This document shows, in pieces, positions 1-7,966 of a stretch of 26,208 nucleotides of DNA. The first letter of the stretch is position 1, and every line of letters starts with the position of its first letter. A program made the position numbers and the translations under genes. The DNA comes from a virus. Location of the stretch: positions 1 to 26,208 of the IMG/VR virus record IMGVR_UViG_3300047552_001166, one strand, 5' to 3'. Under the pieces are notes generated by a model. It searched no databases. It saw nothing but the letters and a program-made list of their open reading frames with translations, and was not told the DNA's origin.

Positions 1-18
1 GTCTTTACGTGGAAACCT

Positions 19-1650
19 GTGTCATATCGTGATCGTGTCTACGGACAGTCACCATATTTTCAGGATGATGTCATCCCAAGAAATTATATCAGAAATAATT
101 TACGAAAGCTCCTTAGTGAAGAACATTTTGCTTCTGATCGGTTCACAAGCCTCAACGTGAATGATCAGAGCATTGATTCCAAACTTTATGCTTACATCTC
201 ATCATCAGCAACAGTGTTAAATGCGCAGAGACAAAATGCAAACTCACAACGTGGTCTAGCTCTTCAAACAAATGAGCTTACCTCGAATGAGGTTGATTAT
301 GCATTTCTTTCAAAGTATCTCGTTCAACCATCTGAGGATAACACATTCTTTTATGAGCGTGATGCTCAACGCCTTCGGAATGATGTTGTTAATAAGCTAA
401 AAGGATTCAATATTCAGATCCAGCTTAATAACAGCGTTATCCACACACTAATGAAGAGATCAGTCGCTTTTCCTGAGTCAACGTTTGATAGTGTACACCT
501 ATCGATGTACGAGGTGTCGAAAAAAGCGCAAGGACGCGCTCAAGCTCGAGGTATCAGAGATATACAAGCTGACGATTATCGCACCGTTGCTCCTGATTAT
601 GTTCGTCTTACTCCACTCACATCTGGAGATCCTGGTCTTGCCACACGTGCACGTATCGTAGGTTACGTTATTGACCGCTATGAGTTGCAACCAGACGGTC
701 AAGCCATTCCTCTTGAGCCGCTTGTCATTGAGAACCCAACGGCCGGCACCACTGTTGATCTTCGTGTCAAATATTATGCACGATATCAATATGCTATTCG
801 TGCAGTAGCTGAGTTTAGTGTGCCTTCTATCGTTGAAGATACCGGCGAGTTAGTTGTTACAAAGTTTCTTGTTGCTTCGCGACCCACAGCTCCAATTGTG
901 GTCTCTTGTCATGAAATGGTGCCACCTCCACCACCTGCGGACGTCCGATTTACATGGGACTGGGACACTGATAAACTCTTTATTAGTTGGGCTTTTCCAC
1001 CAAACCCTCAACGTGATATAAAGCGTTTTCAAGTGTTTCGTCGACGCTCCATTAATGAATCATTTGAACTAGTAAAACAGATCGAGTTTGATGATTCAAT
1101 GGTTCCAGCTCCTTATGCAGAACAGCCTGATCCGCGCTTAGTAGAACGGGTCACAAATCCAAAGCTGTATTGGGTTGATGATGAATTCACGCGGGAATCG
1201 ACTTTTATTTATGCACTTGGTACTGTCGATGCTCACGGAATGGTGTCAGCATATGGTCCACAATCACGTGTTTCATACATGAAGTATCGTAATCGTCTAA
1301 AAGTTGAGCGAATTTCATCTGGCGGCGCGCCGCGACCTTACCCCAACATGTATTTGTCTACCGATACGTTTGTTGACAGCGTAGTTGAGTCTAAAAAACA
1401 TAAAATGAAGATTGCGTACATGCCTGAGCATGACCGCTTGGTTGACAAGAATGGAAACGACCTTGGTTTCATAAAAACAGCACAACAAGGGGCTTCTTAC
1501 AAGATTCTTGCTTTGAACACTGACTTAGCTGCTTCTAGCACTGTAGAGATTCTTATTCAAGATAGGCGCCCTGCTAAAATGGTGCATCGATCAGTAACAT
1601 CTGTTGCGATCCCAGACTACGGTGATAAACTTACAAAAAACTCGAAATGA
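19..1650 (+). CDS. Phage virion structural protein with fibronectin-III-like region (possibly 5' partial)
   Basis: A 543-aa protein if started at GTG 19. The frame is open to the left edge of the window, so the true start may lie outside. Residues about 305-420 look like a fibronectin type III module: a run of prolines (PPPPPADVRFTW) leads into WDTDKLFISWAFPPN and RFQVFRRR, the usual Pro/Trp/Tyr pattern of FN3 strands. The N-terminal part is polar and partly helical. FN3 modules are common in baseplate, neck and tail proteins, where they mediate protein or surface contacts; the neighbouring virion genes fit this. I infer a tail or baseplate component but cannot assign a T4 gp number. It ends 4 bp from the stop of a convergent minus-strand gene. 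Confidence 0.6.
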   Translation: MSYRDRVYGQSPYFQDDVIPRNYIRNNLRKLLSEEHFASDRFTSLNVNDQSIDSKLYAYISSSATVLNAQRQNANSQRGLALQTNELTSNEVDYAFLSKYLVQPSEDNTFFYERDAQRLRNDVVNKLKGFNIQIQLNNSVIHTLMKRSVAFPESTFDSVHLSMYEVSKKAQGRAQARGIRDIQADDYRTVAPDYVRLTPLTSGDPGLATRARIVGYVIDRYELQPDGQAIPLEPLVIENPTAGTTVDLRVKYYARYQYAIRAVAEFSVPSIVEDTGELVVTKFLVASRPTAPIVVSCHEMVPPPPPADVRFTWDWDTDKLFISWAFPPNPQRDIKRFQVFRRRSINESFELVKQIEFDDSMVPAPYAEQPDPRLVERVTNPKLYWVDDEFTRESTFIYALGTVDAHGMVSAYGPQSRVSYMKYRNRLKVERISSGGAPRPYPNMYLSTDTFVDSVVESKKHKMKIAYMPEHDRLVDKNGNDLGFIKTAQQGASYKILALNTDLAASSTVEILIQDRRPAKMVHRSVTSVAIPDYGDKLTKNSK

Positions 1651-1654
1651 GCTT

Positions 1655-2299
1655 TTAAAATTCACCAACGGTACCGGCTTTTATCTTTTGATAGTGAGTG
1701 TCAAAATATATGATGGAGATGTTACCTGTTGACCCGTCTTCGTTAAGCGCTTTATAGGTGTCTTCTGGATCAGATCCAACACGTTGTACTTTGAACATGA
1801 AAATGGAACTTTCTTTGGAACCAGATGGTGCAATTATTGTGCCAAATGGTGCAATATGTGATGTGTATTGCATTGAGGCAGACACGTTTACAAGAATAGA
1901 ACCAGATAACCATCTGCTGTTGTCAGGGAACTCTTGTCCAAAATATGCCCACGCATACGTGAAATTCAACTTGAAGCTACCACTACCAGCTGCCATTGGG
2001 ATGTAGTGCATATGCGGTCGCACACCTGTTCCTGGATCCCAATCGTGTGGCATTTGAAAGGTCATTACAACCTTGTGATCTTTATCACTACTGAAGTATC
2101 GCACTAAGATATCGGTGTCGCGATACAGTTGATATTGGTTTGTGACTCCTGAATCGCCAATAAAAATCTCGTTGTAGGCACCAATATCATCCCAGCGGCC
2201 ATCAAAAGGTGCTTCATGATATTCTTTACCTTCGATAAGAACGCTATTTTCTCCACTTTCCTGTACAACACCTTGGCGTGATGTTAAATTTACTTTCAT
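1655..2299 (-). CDS. Conserved phage protein, probable virion/appendage component
   Basis: A 214-aa protein read on the minus strand. The start is well supported: a strong Shine-Dalgarno (GAGGGGG on the minus strand) lies just upstream of its ATG. The sequence has an early WDDIGAY segment and a central MPHDWDPGTGVRPHMHYIPM segment with closely spaced His and Asp residues, then alternating hydrophobic and polar stretches suggesting a beta-rich fold. I recall similar WDD...HMHY proteins in other tailed phages as unnamed structural or appendage-linked proteins, but I do not recognise a function. It is convergent with the upstream structural gene and its start overlaps a divergent + strand ORF by two bases. 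The reverse orientation inside a + strand structural cluster suggests a separately acquired gene. Confidence 0.6.
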   Translation of the reverse strand: MKVNLTSRQGVVQESGENSVLIEGKEYHEAPFDGRWDDIGAYNEIFIGDSGVTNQYQLYRDTDILVRYFSSDKDHKVVMTFQMPHDWDPGTGVRPHMHYIPMAAGSGSFKLNFTYAWAYFGQEFPDNSRWLSGSILVNVSASMQYTSHIAPFGTIIAPSGSKESSIFMFKVQRVGSDPEDTYKALNEDGSTGNISIIYFDTHYQKIKAGTVGEF

Positions 2300-2564
2300 G
2301 ACATCCCCCTCAATGTACGTAACAACTTGTGCGTCATGTTGCGAAAGTCTAGACCGTTCAAATGTTCATGTTCTTAATAATAATGATTTAGAGTTGTGGA
2401 TTTGTGAGTGTTGTAAGTCTGGTTTCGTTTGCGATGTTGATCCTTGGCAAAAGATGGTTGACTCTCTCAAACCTCTCAAAGAAAGTCTAAAACGTTTAGA
2501 AAAGAGTACTAAAAATCTTGATTGTTCATTTGTTAAGTTAGCAAAATACAAGGAAAATGAATAA
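2298..2564 (+). CDS. Small Cys-rich (zinc-ribbon-like) protein with basic helical tail
   Basis: An 88-aa ORF from ATG 2298, or 83 aa from the in-frame ATG at 2313; neither has a convincing Shine-Dalgarno, and the first ATG overlaps the divergent neighbour's start codon. Two Cys clusters (CASCC near residue 11 and CECC near residue 36) are spaced as in a treble-clef or zinc-ribbon finger. The C-terminal half is a Lys/Leu/Glu-rich helix that may form a coiled coil. Composition looks like a real protein, but the start is unclear. Possible roles are nucleic-acid or protein binding. Function unknown. A broken small gene follows immediately. Confidence 0.45.
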   Translation: MTSPSMYVTTCASCCESLDRSNVHVLNNNDLELWICECCKSGFVCDVDPWQKMVDSLKPLKESLKRLEKSTKNLDCSFVKLAKYKENE

Positions 2565-2891
2565 ATGAATAAACTTAATGACTATTGTGACAACGAGAAT
2601 TTTGAAACTGGAATTGCCATTAAGATAATTCTACAAGATATGAAGCTCGACAATTATAGTTTCGATCCTGGTGGATTCAAAGATTGGATTCCGATGTTGG
2701 TTACATGAGCCGCGGACAAGGGTAAGCATTTGAATGCTATTTCATTTGCTAAATGTATTTCTCGAATTTAGAAAGTTGGAAATCTTGTAGAGAAAGAACT
2801 TCCCCCATGCTTCTTTATTCCAGCTACAACTGACTCGACACTTCAACCCATATACGTTTCATATTTTGCTTTAGCACAAGTCAAAAAATAA
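2565..2891 (+). pseudogene. Broken small gene with two in-frame stops (TGA, TAG)
   Basis: ATG at 2565, one base after the TAA of the previous gene. One frame of 108 codons runs to TAA 2889-2891, interrupted only by TGA at 2706-2708 and TAG at 2769-2771. The first 47 codons read as ordinary protein (MNKLNDYCDNENFETG...), and the sequence after each stop does too: AADKGKHLNAISFAKC, then KVGNLVEKELPPCFFIPAT. Few stops in a frame of this length, with protein-like composition on both sides, point to a recently inactivated gene or to stop readthrough. The TGA stands where Trp would fit (VT-x-AAD). The product family is not recognised. Confidence 0.5.
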
Positions 2892-2898
2892 ATTTGGT

Positions 2899-3068
2899 AT
2901 TTCATGTAAAAAGTAACCAAATGAAATCATCTCTAGACTAGAGTTTGTTATTGAAGACATGGGTGTTAGTGTCAAAACTTTTGCGTCGTTGACTTCGTAA
3001 CAGATGAACTTTTGGAGAACGACGTTATATACTTGATGAAAACACGATTAACTTGTTGTGTAAGGTGA
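2899..3068 (+). pseudogene. Remnant of a small gene with a one-base frameshift
   Basis: This is the rest of the 512-bp stretch between the small Cys-rich gene and the 3077 structural gene. One frame reads NEIISRLEFVIEDMGVSVKT up to about 2983. The frame one base earlier then continues VDFVTDELLENDVIYLMKT to TGA 3066-3068. The switch falls in a run of short homopolymers (A4 then T4), as expected if a single base was lost. A TAA at 2914-2916 precedes the first segment in frame, so the original start is unclear. Family not recognised. Downstream, AAGGTG at 3063-3068 is the likely ribosome binding site of the next gene. Confidence 0.35.
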
Positions 3069-3076
3069 TAAAATAA

Positions 3077-3793
3077 ATGGGCTTTTTAGATTCAGCCACG
3101 AACAATATTCTAGTTGACGCTGTCTTATCAGACGTAGGTCGGTCCTACCTCGCTCGCAACGACGGCTCTTTCTCTATGGTAAAATTTGCCCTCGGTGACG
3201 ACGAGGTGGATTACCAAAATATTCGCAAGTATGGGCGTACAGTTGGTAAAGAGCGCATCGAGAAATTAACACCCGTTCTTGAAGCTCTTACCAATCAGTC
3301 ACACGCCCAGAAATACAAATTGATTTCTGTTTCCAATCCAAACTTGATTCGCCTCCCTCGTCTTTCATTGTCAGGAGATTCGTCGGTCAACAGTTCTTCG
3401 AGTGTCGTTACTCTTGGTAGGACTACACAAAAGTCGGCCGTCGTATCGGTTGAGCAAACAATTCAAGGTGAGTCAACAATTGACGTTGAACTACGCGATC
3501 AGGTGTTTCAAGTTGAGATGAGCAATCTGTTCTTACAGGTTGTACAAGGCACCCCAGACTCGGTCGATGGGCAACAGCGCGCAACTTACTTGCTTCCACG
3601 TTCTCCAAGTGAAAACAGTCAAGGTGGGTCGTCGCTACAGTTCACTATCGCAGCGAAATCTATTCCAGATGCCCAATTCAACGTGTATGGTTCGACTTCA
3701 AATCGCAACATCATCTCAACTTATGTTCGCATCACCGGGCTGCAGAGTGGCGCAGTGTTAGAATTTAAAGTCAACATCAACAAGAGCCTGTGA
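3077..3793 (+). CDS. Conserved phage structural protein, 238 aa
   Basis: Starts at ATG 3077 with AAGGTG nine bases upstream. The N-terminus (MGFLDSATNNILVDAVLSDVG, then GRSYLARNDGSFS and KFALGDDEVDY) is a pattern I recall from structural proteins of large marine T4-like and related phages. The middle is Ser/Thr/Val-rich and the C-terminus (ISTYVRITGLQSGAVLEFKVNI) looks like beta strands. No enzymatic motif, signal peptide or membrane segment is visible. Its place among virion genes supports a tail, neck or baseplate-associated role; the exact location in the particle is not known. Ends 56 bp before the 3' end of the convergent Nudix gene. Confidence 0.65.
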   Translation: MGFLDSATNNILVDAVLSDVGRSYLARNDGSFSMVKFALGDDEVDYQNIRKYGRTVGKERIEKLTPVLEALTNQSHAQKYKLISVSNPNLIRLPRLSLSGDSSVNSSSSVVTLGRTTQKSAVVSVEQTIQGESTIDVELRDQVFQVEMSNLFLQVVQGTPDSVDGQQRATYLLPRSPSENSQGGSSLQFTIAAKSIPDAQFNVYGSTSNRNIISTYVRITGLQSGAVLEFKVNINKSL

Positions 3794-3849
3794 TCAGCAG
3801 GATATGACACTTCACACTTGCTTCACAAGCACATTCTGACGATACAAAA

Positions 3850-4236
3850 TCATAGAACACCTAGACTTATAAACAGTCTCTTGTTGTACTCACGAAAGGT
3901 ACATCCTTCTTCTAATAGTCGCTCTGGTTTCACCCATTGAACCGTGATACCCTCCTCGGTTTGTTGAGGCTCACCAGACCACTCTGTGATCTGATAGCAC
4001 CACGCCACTTTCTTATTTGTTGTTTCATCGATTCGACTAAAGACATGATGAGCTAACATAACGTCTACGTTCGTTTCCTCTTTCACCTCTCGAACAAGAG
4101 CAGCATAAGGATTCTCGTCGAAAGACTCGATGCTCCCACCAGGCAAACCTAAGTTAGTTGGTTGGTTTCTTCGCGATACTGCGAGCACGAGGCCGTCCTT
4201 TTGAATGAGACCGACGACGAAGCTAGGAGTTTCCAT
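3850..4236 (-). CDS. Nudix hydrolase
   Basis: A 128-aa minus-strand protein of typical Nudix length. The Nudix box is clear at residues 34-57: LPGGSIES, then E41, then REVKEETNV (R49, E50, E53, E54 being the Mg2+-binding helix). It departs slightly from GX5EX7REUXEEXGU: the first spacing is one residue longer and the final Gly is Asn. Nudix enzymes cleave nucleoside diphosphates linked to another moiety; possible targets are oxidised or excess dNTPs, NAD-like compounds, ADP-ribose or RNA caps. The substrate cannot be told from sequence. It stands alone on the minus strand between + strand structural genes, so it is probably an accessory gene with its own promoter, rather than part of the virion operon. 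Confidence 0.85.
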   Translation of the reverse strand: METPSFVVGLIQKDGLVLAVSRRNQPTNLGLPGGSIESFDENPYAALVREVKEETNVDVMLAHHVFSRIDETTNKKVAWCYQITEWSGEPQQTEEGITVQWVKPERLLEEGCTFREYNKRLFISLGVL

Positions 4237-4378
4237 GTGTATATGGTATTAGCAAAAGAACGCTAACTTTACTCTTACTGTATTGATCTACCAAATAGAA
4301 TACAAGAGAGCGAATTGTTTGTACTCTTTGGGTCGCAAATATTGAAAACAAATTTTAGTTCCAAATAAAAGCAAATGA

Positions 4379-4598
4379 ATGACTTTCAAAGCTGACATCT
4401 ATCTGAAAGAAGAGATCAAGAAAAACTTGGTAAAAGTATTCGTCAACTCACACGCAACGGACAAGATATTACTATCTTCAACACGATGATGGAAGCTGTG
4501 CGAGTGATCGGGTACACAAGGATGTTGTATGTAACAACATTCAAGACCCGGAACAATGCCCGCTTAAGGACATCAAGTTCGAGTACGTGGCTAGGTAA
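4379..4598 (+). pseudogene. Small gene broken by two one-base deletions
   Basis: The only recognisable content of the 373-bp stretch 4237-4609; 4237-4378 holds nothing I recognise apart from the probable promoter zone of the minus-strand Nudix gene. Frame 1 from ATG 4379 reads MTFKADIYLKE; the next frame reads QEKLGKSIRQLTRNGQDIT then IFNTMMEAV; the third reads DRVHKDVVCNNIQDPEQCPL then KDIKFEYVAR and a TAA at 4596-4598. Adding one base at each switch (near 4420, in an A-rich run, and near 4505-4512) gives a 73-aa protein with no stops. All three segments read as normal, charged phage protein. The TAAGGA at its end doubles as the Shine-Dalgarno of the next gene. Family not recognised. Confidence 0.5.
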
Positions 4599-4609
4599 GG
4601 ATACAAGAA

Positions 4610-5863
4610 ATGGCAATCTATAAAGAGCTGAGTTCGGATAACATTAAGGTCGCCAGGAGCTTTCTAAGCCAATTAGTAGAAGTTCTTCAACAAGATATTT
4701 CCGGCTCCTCTACACGCAAAAAATATCAACACTTTGTCACAGGAGCAGGTGTTGCACCAGGTGTGACCTCATCATTGTTCCAAACCGTGTACGATCAGGA
4801 TTTCACGCTTCAAACAACAAATGCTCAGTTTGACGTGACTGTTGGTCTGTTCCAGAGCGGAACTATTGCTTCAACTATAAAGACGAGCACTGATTCGGCC
4901 GGAAAAATGTTGTTTCCGTCGAATTCACTGATGATGCGCGAAAAAGTGGATGTCTATCGCCAGATGGCTCAATTGTTGCTCGGCGACGCTTCCTCACAAT
5001 TTTCGGCGCCATTTGATTCCAGCACATCAACTGATTTGATTGATGCTGCACTATTCATTAGTTTCCGTCGTTTGTTTGCTCGTGACAAGATTAAGCGTGA
5101 GACCTTCGCTATGAAGTTCTACAAGTACGCAAATGTAATCGCGTCTGTCAACCATCCAGGCAACATTGCTACAGTTGTTACTGGATCTGAGCTTACTGGT
5201 GCTTTCATCTATACCGACGTTGGTTCGGCAAATAACCGTAATGTCACTATTGGTGGCGAGGTTGGTAGCATTGTCGAGTCGTCGAACACAAGCAATACAG
5301 TTGGTCTTCTCTTCTACGATCGCGGGATTGCTGTTCTTGACCTCGCAAAGATTATGTCAGGTAGCCAGCGCGTTTCTGGTTCAATCAACTCTGTTATTGG
5401 AAACTCGAATTACGGCCTATCGGCAGGATCTCAGGTTATTGGATTCGGGCAAAGTACCTCGGTTGATACTTCACGTAATCCGAACGCACGCTTCATACCA
5501 GATTTTCTTACAAGTGGTTCAATCGATAATATCGTGGACCATATCTGTGGCGTGCGTTTCCACACGGGTTCGGTCACTGCAATTACATTCCAAAACATTA
5601 CCAATATCAATTCGACGCTTGTATCTGTTCAAGCCGGCCCTGATGAATTCAATTATTCGAGCAATCCAACATTCCGGGATAGCGATGATCGTATTACAGT
5701 CATCGAGGCAGGGCAGGAAGATATTAGTCAGACGTTTGTGTTTGTAACAAGCGTAGGCTTGTATGATGCAAATGACAACCTGTTGGCAGTGGCGAAGTTG
5801 TCAAGACCAGTTGAGAAAAGTCCAGAGCGAGGGCTGAACCTTCGCGTCAGACTTGACTATTGA
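4610..5863 (+). CDS. Phage virion structural protein, 417 aa, with shared C-terminal strand motif
   Basis: Starts at ATG 4610 behind AAGGA (4597-4601). The N-terminal third is helical (SQLVEVLQQDISGSSTRKKY; REKVDVYRQMAQLLLGDAS; SFRRLFARDKIKRETFAMKF), followed by a Ser/Gly/Val-rich beta region. The C-terminus (VGLYDANDNLLAVAKLSRPV, ending LRVRLDY) is like the C-terminus of the 762-aa protein at 10020-12308, which ends LIRVRYDY. This fits a common assembly or attachment module of virion proteins. No catalytic motif seen. I infer a tail or baseplate-region structural protein; the precise component is unknown. A 12-bp-stem hairpin follows the stop codon. Confidence 0.65.
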   Translation: MAIYKELSSDNIKVARSFLSQLVEVLQQDISGSSTRKKYQHFVTGAGVAPGVTSSLFQTVYDQDFTLQTTNAQFDVTVGLFQSGTIASTIKTSTDSAGKMLFPSNSLMMREKVDVYRQMAQLLLGDASSQFSAPFDSSTSTDLIDAALFISFRRLFARDKIKRETFAMKFYKYANVIASVNHPGNIATVVTGSELTGAFIYTDVGSANNRNVTIGGEVGSIVESSNTSNTVGLLFYDRGIAVLDLAKIMSGSQRVSGSINSVIGNSNYGLSAGSQVIGFGQSTSVDTSRNPNARFIPDFLTSGSIDNIVDHICGVRFHTGSVTAITFQNITNINSTLVSVQAGPDEFNYSSNPTFRDSDDRITVIEAGQEDISQTFVFVTSVGLYDANDNLLAVAKLSRPVEKSPERGLNLRVRLDY

Positions 5864-5869
5864 TTTCAT

Positions 5870-5900
5870 AGACTTATCTATCTAACATAGATAGAAGTCT
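5870..5900 (+). terminator. Intergenic hairpin, possible transcription terminator
   Basis: AGACTT (5870-5875) plus CTATCT (5878-5883), separated by a two-base AT bulge, pair with AGATAG plus AAGTCT (5889-5900), leaving the loop AACAT. It lies just past the stop of the 417-aa structural gene and before the homing endonuclease. There is no long U tract after the stem, so it may be a processing or stability element, or an insertion scar, rather than a strong intrinsic terminator. Confidence 0.45.
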
Positions 5901-5910
5901 TGTCAAAAAG

Positions 5911-7548
5911 ATGAATCCGCTGAGCGAATTGCGCGATTGTAAACTGTGTGAACGTAGTTTTAAGCGTGAACGTGACCTAAAAAAGCACATACAACATACA
6001 CATGAAGTTGCGTATGAGTTGTATGTGCTTCAACACGTTTACAACGGAATTCGGCCAACTTGCGTATGTGGGTGTGGTAACGAAACAAAATTTGATGAAC
6101 GACGGTATAGTTCACGTCTGCGTGGGCACATCACGACAGAAGAAAAATCAGAGAAGTCACGCGAGTTTCTTGAATTCTTTCAAACAAATGAAGGAAGAGA
6201 ATTGGCTTCTGCTCGAGCGGCAAAAGCAAAAGAGTTCTATCAAACTATTGATGGTCTTGAAGCTCGCGAGCTTCGCTCAAAGATTATGAAGAATACCTGG
6301 GAAGATGAGCAACATCCTCATACAATTGCGCGTGTGAATGGAACGAGACTCGCAACCAAAACTCAGGAATTCAAGAATAAGCAAGTTGCTGCTAGTATGT
6401 TGTTGTGGTCTTCTGAAAAAGGAGAACATCTTCGCAAGCTGGCTCGAGTTCGTGGAGTGAAGCGTTACGAGGATATCTCTGAACGTGAACGAACAAGTAA
6501 GGACGTTAGATTTAGTCAATCACATATCATCGCAAATACGGAAGCTCGTTTGATTGCTTCGATGAAAGATGCTTGGTGTGATTTATCATATGAACGAGAT
6601 CTACCAAATGGTCAACAAGGGATTGCTAGTGCAAGGTGTATCACGTGTAACAACGTGGTTAAACGAAAGATTTTAGATTGGATACTTGAACGCGGCTGTC
6701 GTTACTGTGGCTACTACATCTCAAAAGCGCAACGAGAGGTGGCTGATGCGATCATTGAGATGGGACACAAAATCAGTCTGTCTGATAAAACACTTTTAGG
6801 ACACAACCGCGAAGTAGATGTGTTGGTTGAGGATGCGAAACTGGCGATTGAATATGATGGTCTTTACTGGCACTGTGAGCTTAACACTAAGAAAAAACCT
6901 GAAACAAAACGTTTGGCTTTAGAAAATAAGGGCTATTCCTTCTTTCATATCTTCGAAGATGAATGGATTAACAAGAAACCGATTGTACTAAGTCGTTTAA
7001 GACACAAGCTACACGTAACACAAACCAAGATTCATGCACGTGAGTGTGACATAGTAGAGCTTTCACGTAAAGAGGCAGACGAATTTTTTGCTTTGAATCA
7101 TATTGATGGCACAACAAGACATTCGTGTGCGTTTGGGTTAATGTCATCAAATATGCTTGTTGCTGCTATCTCTGTTCGAGATCCATTGCACAAGACTGAA
7201 GGAACTTTAGAGATTGCTAGAAGTGCTTCAAAATTGGATCATGTAATCGTTGGTGGTTTAGCGAAGTTGACAAAACGTGTTAAAACATATGCGATGGCGA
7301 ACAACTACAGCGAATTAATGACATATGTCGATCTTCGTGCAAGTGACGGACGAGGATATGAACGTGTTGGATTTACAAGAAGCAAAATTACACAACCACG
7401 TTTTTGGTGGTATGATCTGAAGACTCGCCGTGATCGATTTTGGTGTCGAGCCGAGTCTGGTAAAACACAAACAGAAGTCGCGATCGAACGTGGTGTTTAT
7501 CGAATTTGGGGATGTGCAAATGCTGTATATCGAATGCGTCTTGTATAA
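5911..7548 (+). CDS. Homing endonuclease: C2H2 zinc finger plus Vsr-like nuclease domain
   Basis: A 545-aa free-standing endonuclease gene between structural genes. An N-terminal C2H2 finger uses C10, C13, H26 and H31, followed by a second Cys cluster (CVCGCG, about residue 50). Residues 80-215 are a basic helical region with repeat-like segments such as FFQTNEGRELAS and FYQTIDGLEARE, probably DNA binding. A further zinc site is formed by CITC and CRYC. The nuclease core is REVDVLVEDAKLAIEYDGLY then WH at residues 300-321, the arrangement of Vsr/EDxHD-type phage homing nucleases with metal-binding acidic residues and an aromatic-Trp-His segment, then FHIFEDEW. The C-terminal 190 residues (EADEFFALNHIDG, DLRASDGRGYERVGF) resemble the acetyltransferase-like tail found in this group. 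Such enzymes cut phage DNA and promote their own spread. Shine-Dalgarno is weak. The gene looks intact. Confidence 0.8.
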   Translation: MNPLSELRDCKLCERSFKRERDLKKHIQHTHEVAYELYVLQHVYNGIRPTCVCGCGNETKFDERRYSSRLRGHITTEEKSEKSREFLEFFQTNEGRELASARAAKAKEFYQTIDGLEARELRSKIMKNTWEDEQHPHTIARVNGTRLATKTQEFKNKQVAASMLLWSSEKGEHLRKLARVRGVKRYEDISERERTSKDVRFSQSHIIANTEARLIASMKDAWCDLSYERDLPNGQQGIASARCITCNNVVKRKILDWILERGCRYCGYYISKAQREVADAIIEMGHKISLSDKTLLGHNREVDVLVEDAKLAIEYDGLYWHCELNTKKKPETKRLALENKGYSFFHIFEDEWINKKPIVLSRLRHKLHVTQTKIHARECDIVELSRKEADEFFALNHIDGTTRHSCAFGLMSSNMLVAAISVRDPLHKTEGTLEIARSASKLDHVIVGGLAKLTKRVKTYAMANNYSELMTYVDLRASDGRGYERVGFTRSKITQPRFWWYDLKTRRDRFWCRAESGKTQTEVAIERGVYRIWGCANAVYRMRLV

Positions 7549-7593
7549 TTGATGTAAATGGACTAACATAATAATTTTCGCTCTAACCCAAAC

Positions 7594-7933
7594 ATGCGAG
7601 CCATAGAAATTGGTAGAAGCTGTACTCAAGAATGACAAGTGTCTATTGTGCTAGATTGCATTCGAATGTCATATCGATGCTCATGAAGCAGTTTTCAAGC
7701 AGTTTGGCAGAGAGAAGCAAGAAGACGTTACCTAACTTCATCCCGTGTCCATCAAACGCCTAGCCCCTGAAGCCATTGAGACGTTCGCGATTGTCTTACA
7801 TGTCAAGCGAAAGTTTAGTGCCCGTGCCACTTATTTGACTAACAATTCTGTTGTTACAGAAAATGCTCTATTGACAGAGTCAGGTGAATCTATCACCACA
7901 GAAGCATCTGAGAATATTATCACTGAAAGTTGA
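7594..7933 (+). pseudogene. Remnants of small gene(s), ending in a 62-codon open frame
   Basis: This covers the 418-bp stretch after the homing endonuclease. One frame from about 7613 to the TGA at 7931-7933 is interrupted only by TAG (7652-7654) and TAA (7733-7735). Before the TAG it reads VEAVLKNDKCLLC; between the stops it reads IAFECHIDAHEAVFKQFGRE then KQEDVT. A possible start MRAIEI (7594) lies one base out of frame. The last part, 7745-7933, is open from GTG and could be a 62-aa gene: VKRKFSARATYLTNNS followed by repeated T/E units (VTENALL, TESGESI, TEASENI, TES), like the C-termini of small tail-fibre-linked phage proteins I recall. The upstream Cys-rich part could be a separate decayed zinc protein. 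7549-7593 and 7934-7966 hold nothing recognisable. Confidence 0.35.
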
Positions 7934-7966
7934 CAATTTTTATTTGTCAAGTATGTTGAATAGTGA

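Noticed and set aside
499-789. Minus-strand ORF opposite the first structural gene
   Set aside because: Lies wholly inside a clear + strand gene, composition is unlike phage protein, and there is no ribosome binding site or recognisable motif.
1758-2006. + strand ORF inside the minus-strand 214-aa gene
   Set aside because: Shadow of the minus-strand gene, which has the strong Shine-Dalgarno and protein-like sequence.
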